NCBI RefSeq assembly: GCF_001078055.1 | Contig: NZ_CP010777.1 | Coordinates: 3,191,001-3,255,000 of the forward strand | Direction of reading: 5' to 3' | DNA length: 64,000 bases | Origin: Rufibacter radiotolerans | Lineage (GTDB): Bacteria > Bacteroidota > Bacteroidia > Cytophagales > Hymenobacteraceae | Part shown: one piece after another, positions 62,570-64,000 of the stretch | How the letters are laid out: every line of letters starts with the position of its first letter | Position numbering within the stretch: the first letter of the stretch is position 1 | Made by a program: the position numbers and the translations under genes | The notes under the pieces: generated by a model | The model's database searches: none | What the model was told of the DNA's origin: nothing | What the model saw: the letters and a program-made list of their open reading frames with translations, nothing else

Positions 62570-63253
62570 CTAAACAAAAGGCGGGGCCTCCTCTGGTTTC
62601 CAGACAGTTTGGGCAAGCTCGTTCAGGGCCAGACGGGCATCCCGGAAGCCATCGGCAAGTTGGTGGTAGACTTGCGCCAGTTCCAGTTGGTAGGCCAGCT
62701 TGTGGGTAGCTACGGTCTTAAAACTGGAGCGGCCTATTTCTTCATAGAACGAGGGGTCTGGGGCTCCCCGCTGCTGCCGGCGCGTAATCCAGGCCCGGAA
62801 CATACCCGACAGGAACAGCGCGTAGTTACCCATGTGTACTCGTATCACAAAGGCCTCGGCGGCCGAGGCTGTAGACAGGGCTTCCAGCATTTCTACCAGG
62901 TAATGAAACCGGTGCGGCAGTTTCTCATGGGGCATGTGCAGGCGCTGGGTGGAAGAGAACTGCCAGAGCAAGGCGGCAATGTAGTCGGCCAGCTCGCGGT
63001 CTTCTATGCCTTGCCTCCTGAGCACCGTACGCACCAGCACATAGAAATACAACTGCTGCGACACTCCTACCTGCCCTTCACGGGAGAGCAGGGCCTTGGG
63101 CAGGGCCTGGTGGTCCAGCATCTCATCGCGGCACTCGGGGTCGCTGAGCAGTTCCACCAGACTAATATGCCGGGTGCCCTGTGTAGACAAGGCCTTCGCT
63201 ATGAAATCAAAATCCGAGGCGGTGAATTGCGCCCGACAATTGGCTAACACCAT
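62570..63253 (-). CDS. hypothetical helical protein in a repeat patch
   Basis: A 227-residue soluble protein that I do not recognise. It appears almost wholly alpha-helical, with no signal peptide or membrane segment. One conspicuous region is PHEKLPHRFHYLVEMLEALSTASAAEAFVIRVHMGNYALFLSG near residues 105-150. The base composition is like the core genome, and the frame is long and uninterrupted, so I judge it a true gene. It is flanked at about 0.3 kb on each side by inverted copies of a 50-bp repeat, and further out by a 35-bp direct repeat. Confidence 0.75.
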   Translation of the reverse strand: MVLANCRAQFTASDFDFIAKALSTQGTRHISLVELLSDPECRDEMLDHQALPKALLSREGQVGVSQQLYFYVLVRTVLRRQGIEDRELADYIAALLWQFSSTQRLHMPHEKLPHRFHYLVEMLEALSTASAAEAFVIRVHMGNYALFLSGMFRAWITRRQQRGAPDPSFYEEIGRSSFKTVATHKLAYQLELAQVYHQLADGFRDARLALNELAQTVWKPEEAPPFV

Positions 63254-63400
63254 GGGTCACGCTCCTTTCCAGTGGGTACTACATTAGGTGAGGCTACAGA
63301 TTGAATTATTAAAAGGCGTCCAAGCCTCCTTTTCTTCTTTCCTAAAAACGAACTAGCATTTTAGAATGTTGCTTTGCCTTTGCGCTAACCTACGCCACAG

Positions 63401-63440
63401 CTGTTTTTATCCTGTTTTTCAGAAAACGGCTTCAAAACGG
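63401..63440. repeat. GTTTT/AAAAC palindrome, copy 23
   Basis: CTGTTTTTATCCTGTTTTTC pairs imperfectly with AGAAAACGGCTTCAAAACGG. Confidence 0.55.
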
Positions 63441-63453
63441 AAACAGCGGTATT

Positions 63454-63487
63454 CCCTCTCCCCGGGGGAGAGGGCTAGGGTGAGGGG
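63454..63487. repeat. CCCTCTCCCC-type dispersed repeat
   Basis: Arms CCCTCTCCCC and complement around one G, then CTAGGGTGAGGGG. This is the layout of an intergenic repeat known from many bacterial genomes. Confidence 0.7.
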
Positions 63488-63502
63488 ACAGCGGCGGTTC
63501 CT

Positions 63503-63552
63503 GGCACAGACGCTCGCAGGTCCTCCGGACGCTACGAGGTCTTGGGAGCGGG
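63503..63552 (-). repeat. 50-bp dispersed repeat, copy B (inverted)
   Basis: Inverted partner of 62241-62290. Together they bracket the unknown gene. Confidence 0.8.
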
Positions 63553-63623
63553 CGGCAAAGGTGGGTGTGTGGCATATTTCATCTGAAGGAGTGGTCATCC
63601 TGGGCCTTCTAAGGGGGATGCAA

Positions 63624-63658
63624 AAGAGGGCAATGCGTGCGGACAGGTCAAGCCCTGT
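63624..63658 (+). repeat. 35-bp dispersed repeat, copy B
   Basis: Identical to 62063-62097. The last 20 bp also occur inverted at 35220-35239. Confidence 0.85.
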
Positions 63659-63677
63659 ACCTACGAACGTGATTTTG

Positions 63678-63748
63678 TAGGGGCAATCCCTTGTGGTTGC
63701 CCTTTGCCGGGGAGCACCGTTAAGGGCAACCACAAGGGATTGCCCCTA
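63678..63748. repeat. 27-bp-arm inverted repeat (GGGGCAATCCC type)
   Basis: Perfect 27-nt arms (63678-63704 with 63722-63748) around a 17-nt loop. The arm word TAGGGGCAATCCCTTGTGG is, from memory, a frequent intergenic element in several phyla. Confidence 0.88.
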
Positions 63749-63764
63749 TACCAGTAACACCGCT

Positions 63765-63787
63765 CTTCCGGATTTGCAATCCGGAAG
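63765..63787. repeat. hairpin CTTCCGGATT/AATCCGGAAG
   Basis: 10-nt perfect arms around TGC. A related imperfect hairpin with GGGGGATT/AATCCCC arms follows at about 63794-63815. Confidence 0.65.
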
Positions 63788-63911
63788 CACCGAAAGGGGG
63801 ATTTACAATCCCCTTGCGGGTTTTCCTGACAATGCCCCTACGGTGGAAACGCAAACCCTCCCTCCCCCGACAGGACGGAAGATAGACTTCCTCATGGGCA
63901 ACAAGTGCCGT

Positions 63912-63935
63912 TTGGCCTGTCAGGGGACAGGCCAA
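63912..63935. repeat. REP palindrome d, distant copy
   Basis: Arms of 10 nt (TTGGCCTGTC and complement) with the AGGG spacer. Same core as the copies beside the RAYT gene, 53 kb away. Confidence 0.85.
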
Positions 63936-64000
63936 GGAAAAAGGATTGATAAATCCGGAGGAGCAGATAGTTAATTGTTGGTTACCGTAGGGGCGTATCG

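Larger units (their letters stand above)
63254..64000. other. gene-free repeat patch, right of the unknown gene
   Basis: About 750 bp to the window end with no supported gene. It contains at least seven palindromes or dispersed repeats, listed separately. The next gene must lie beyond the window. Confidence 0.65.

Noticed and set aside
63366..63974. Short frames at the window end
   Set aside because: They read through dispersed repeats, including the REP palindrome and the 27-bp inverted repeat, so coding is unlikely.

Overview
The window looks like chromosomal DNA of a Bacteroidota bacterium, most likely a Cytophagales/Hymenobacteraceae member (Rufibacter- or Hymenobacter-like). Evidence: SusC/SusD pairs, TonB-dependent receptors with carboxypeptidase-like N-terminal domains, a DUF4249 lipoprotein, a type IX secretion (T9SS) sorting tail, OmpA lipoproteins, weak Shine-Dalgarno signals and TAnnTTTG-type -7 boxes. 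The DNA is moderately GC-rich. This placement is inferred from gene content, not from a marker-gene search. I see no rRNA, tRNA, CRISPR array or intact insertion sequence.

Layout. 1-5.7 kb: a cluster of DnaA-box-like 9-mers, a LysM lytic transglycosylase, an MFS exporter, a cyanophycinase and a DUF3817 protein. 5.9-11.6 kb: dnaE, a small AT-rich orphan gene, a REP-associated tyrosine transposase (RAYT) flanked by its REP palindromes, and thioredoxin. 11.7-27.2 kb: mostly single genes, including an unknown 647-aa secreted protein, a GT39-like membrane protein, a DUF819 transporter, DsbD, a CNNM/CBS protein, a polysaccharide deacetylase, a Nudix hydrolase, an orphan Pycsar-effector-like (DUF5706) protein, a GH5-like hydrolase and a gamma-carbonic anhydrase. 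27.3-37.8 kb: an outer-membrane block made of a TonB receptor / DUF4249 / MG2-plug operon, a radical SAM/SPASM enzyme and a second TonB receptor. 37.9-47.3 kb: endonuclease III, an MBL hydrolase, a YjdF-like protein, three OmpA-family lipoproteins, accD, a MaoC hydratase and an old yellow enzyme.

47.5-61.3 kb is a coherent beta-glucan (laminarin-type) utilisation locus: a membrane-spanning propeller/Y_Y_Y/LuxR regulator divergent from susC, susD, a PKD surface lipoprotein, a T9SS-exported GH16 endoglucanase and a GH3 beta-glucosidase. The divergent promoter region carries five copies of GATGTAGT, four of them phased at 11, 22 and 11 bp directly upstream of a candidate susC promoter. I infer that these are the regulator's operator. 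The last 2.7 kb is a dense patch of several unrelated dispersed palindromes around one unknown gene.

The most striking non-genic signal is a family of about 23 intergenic palindromes of 35-58 bp, roughly GTTTTnGGCCTGTTTTC / GAAAACAGGCCnAAAAC. They sit in more than half of the gene gaps, whether the flanking genes are convergent, tandem or divergent. Base changes in one arm are often matched in the other, so a symmetric structure appears to be maintained. None of the copies I found lies inside a gene.
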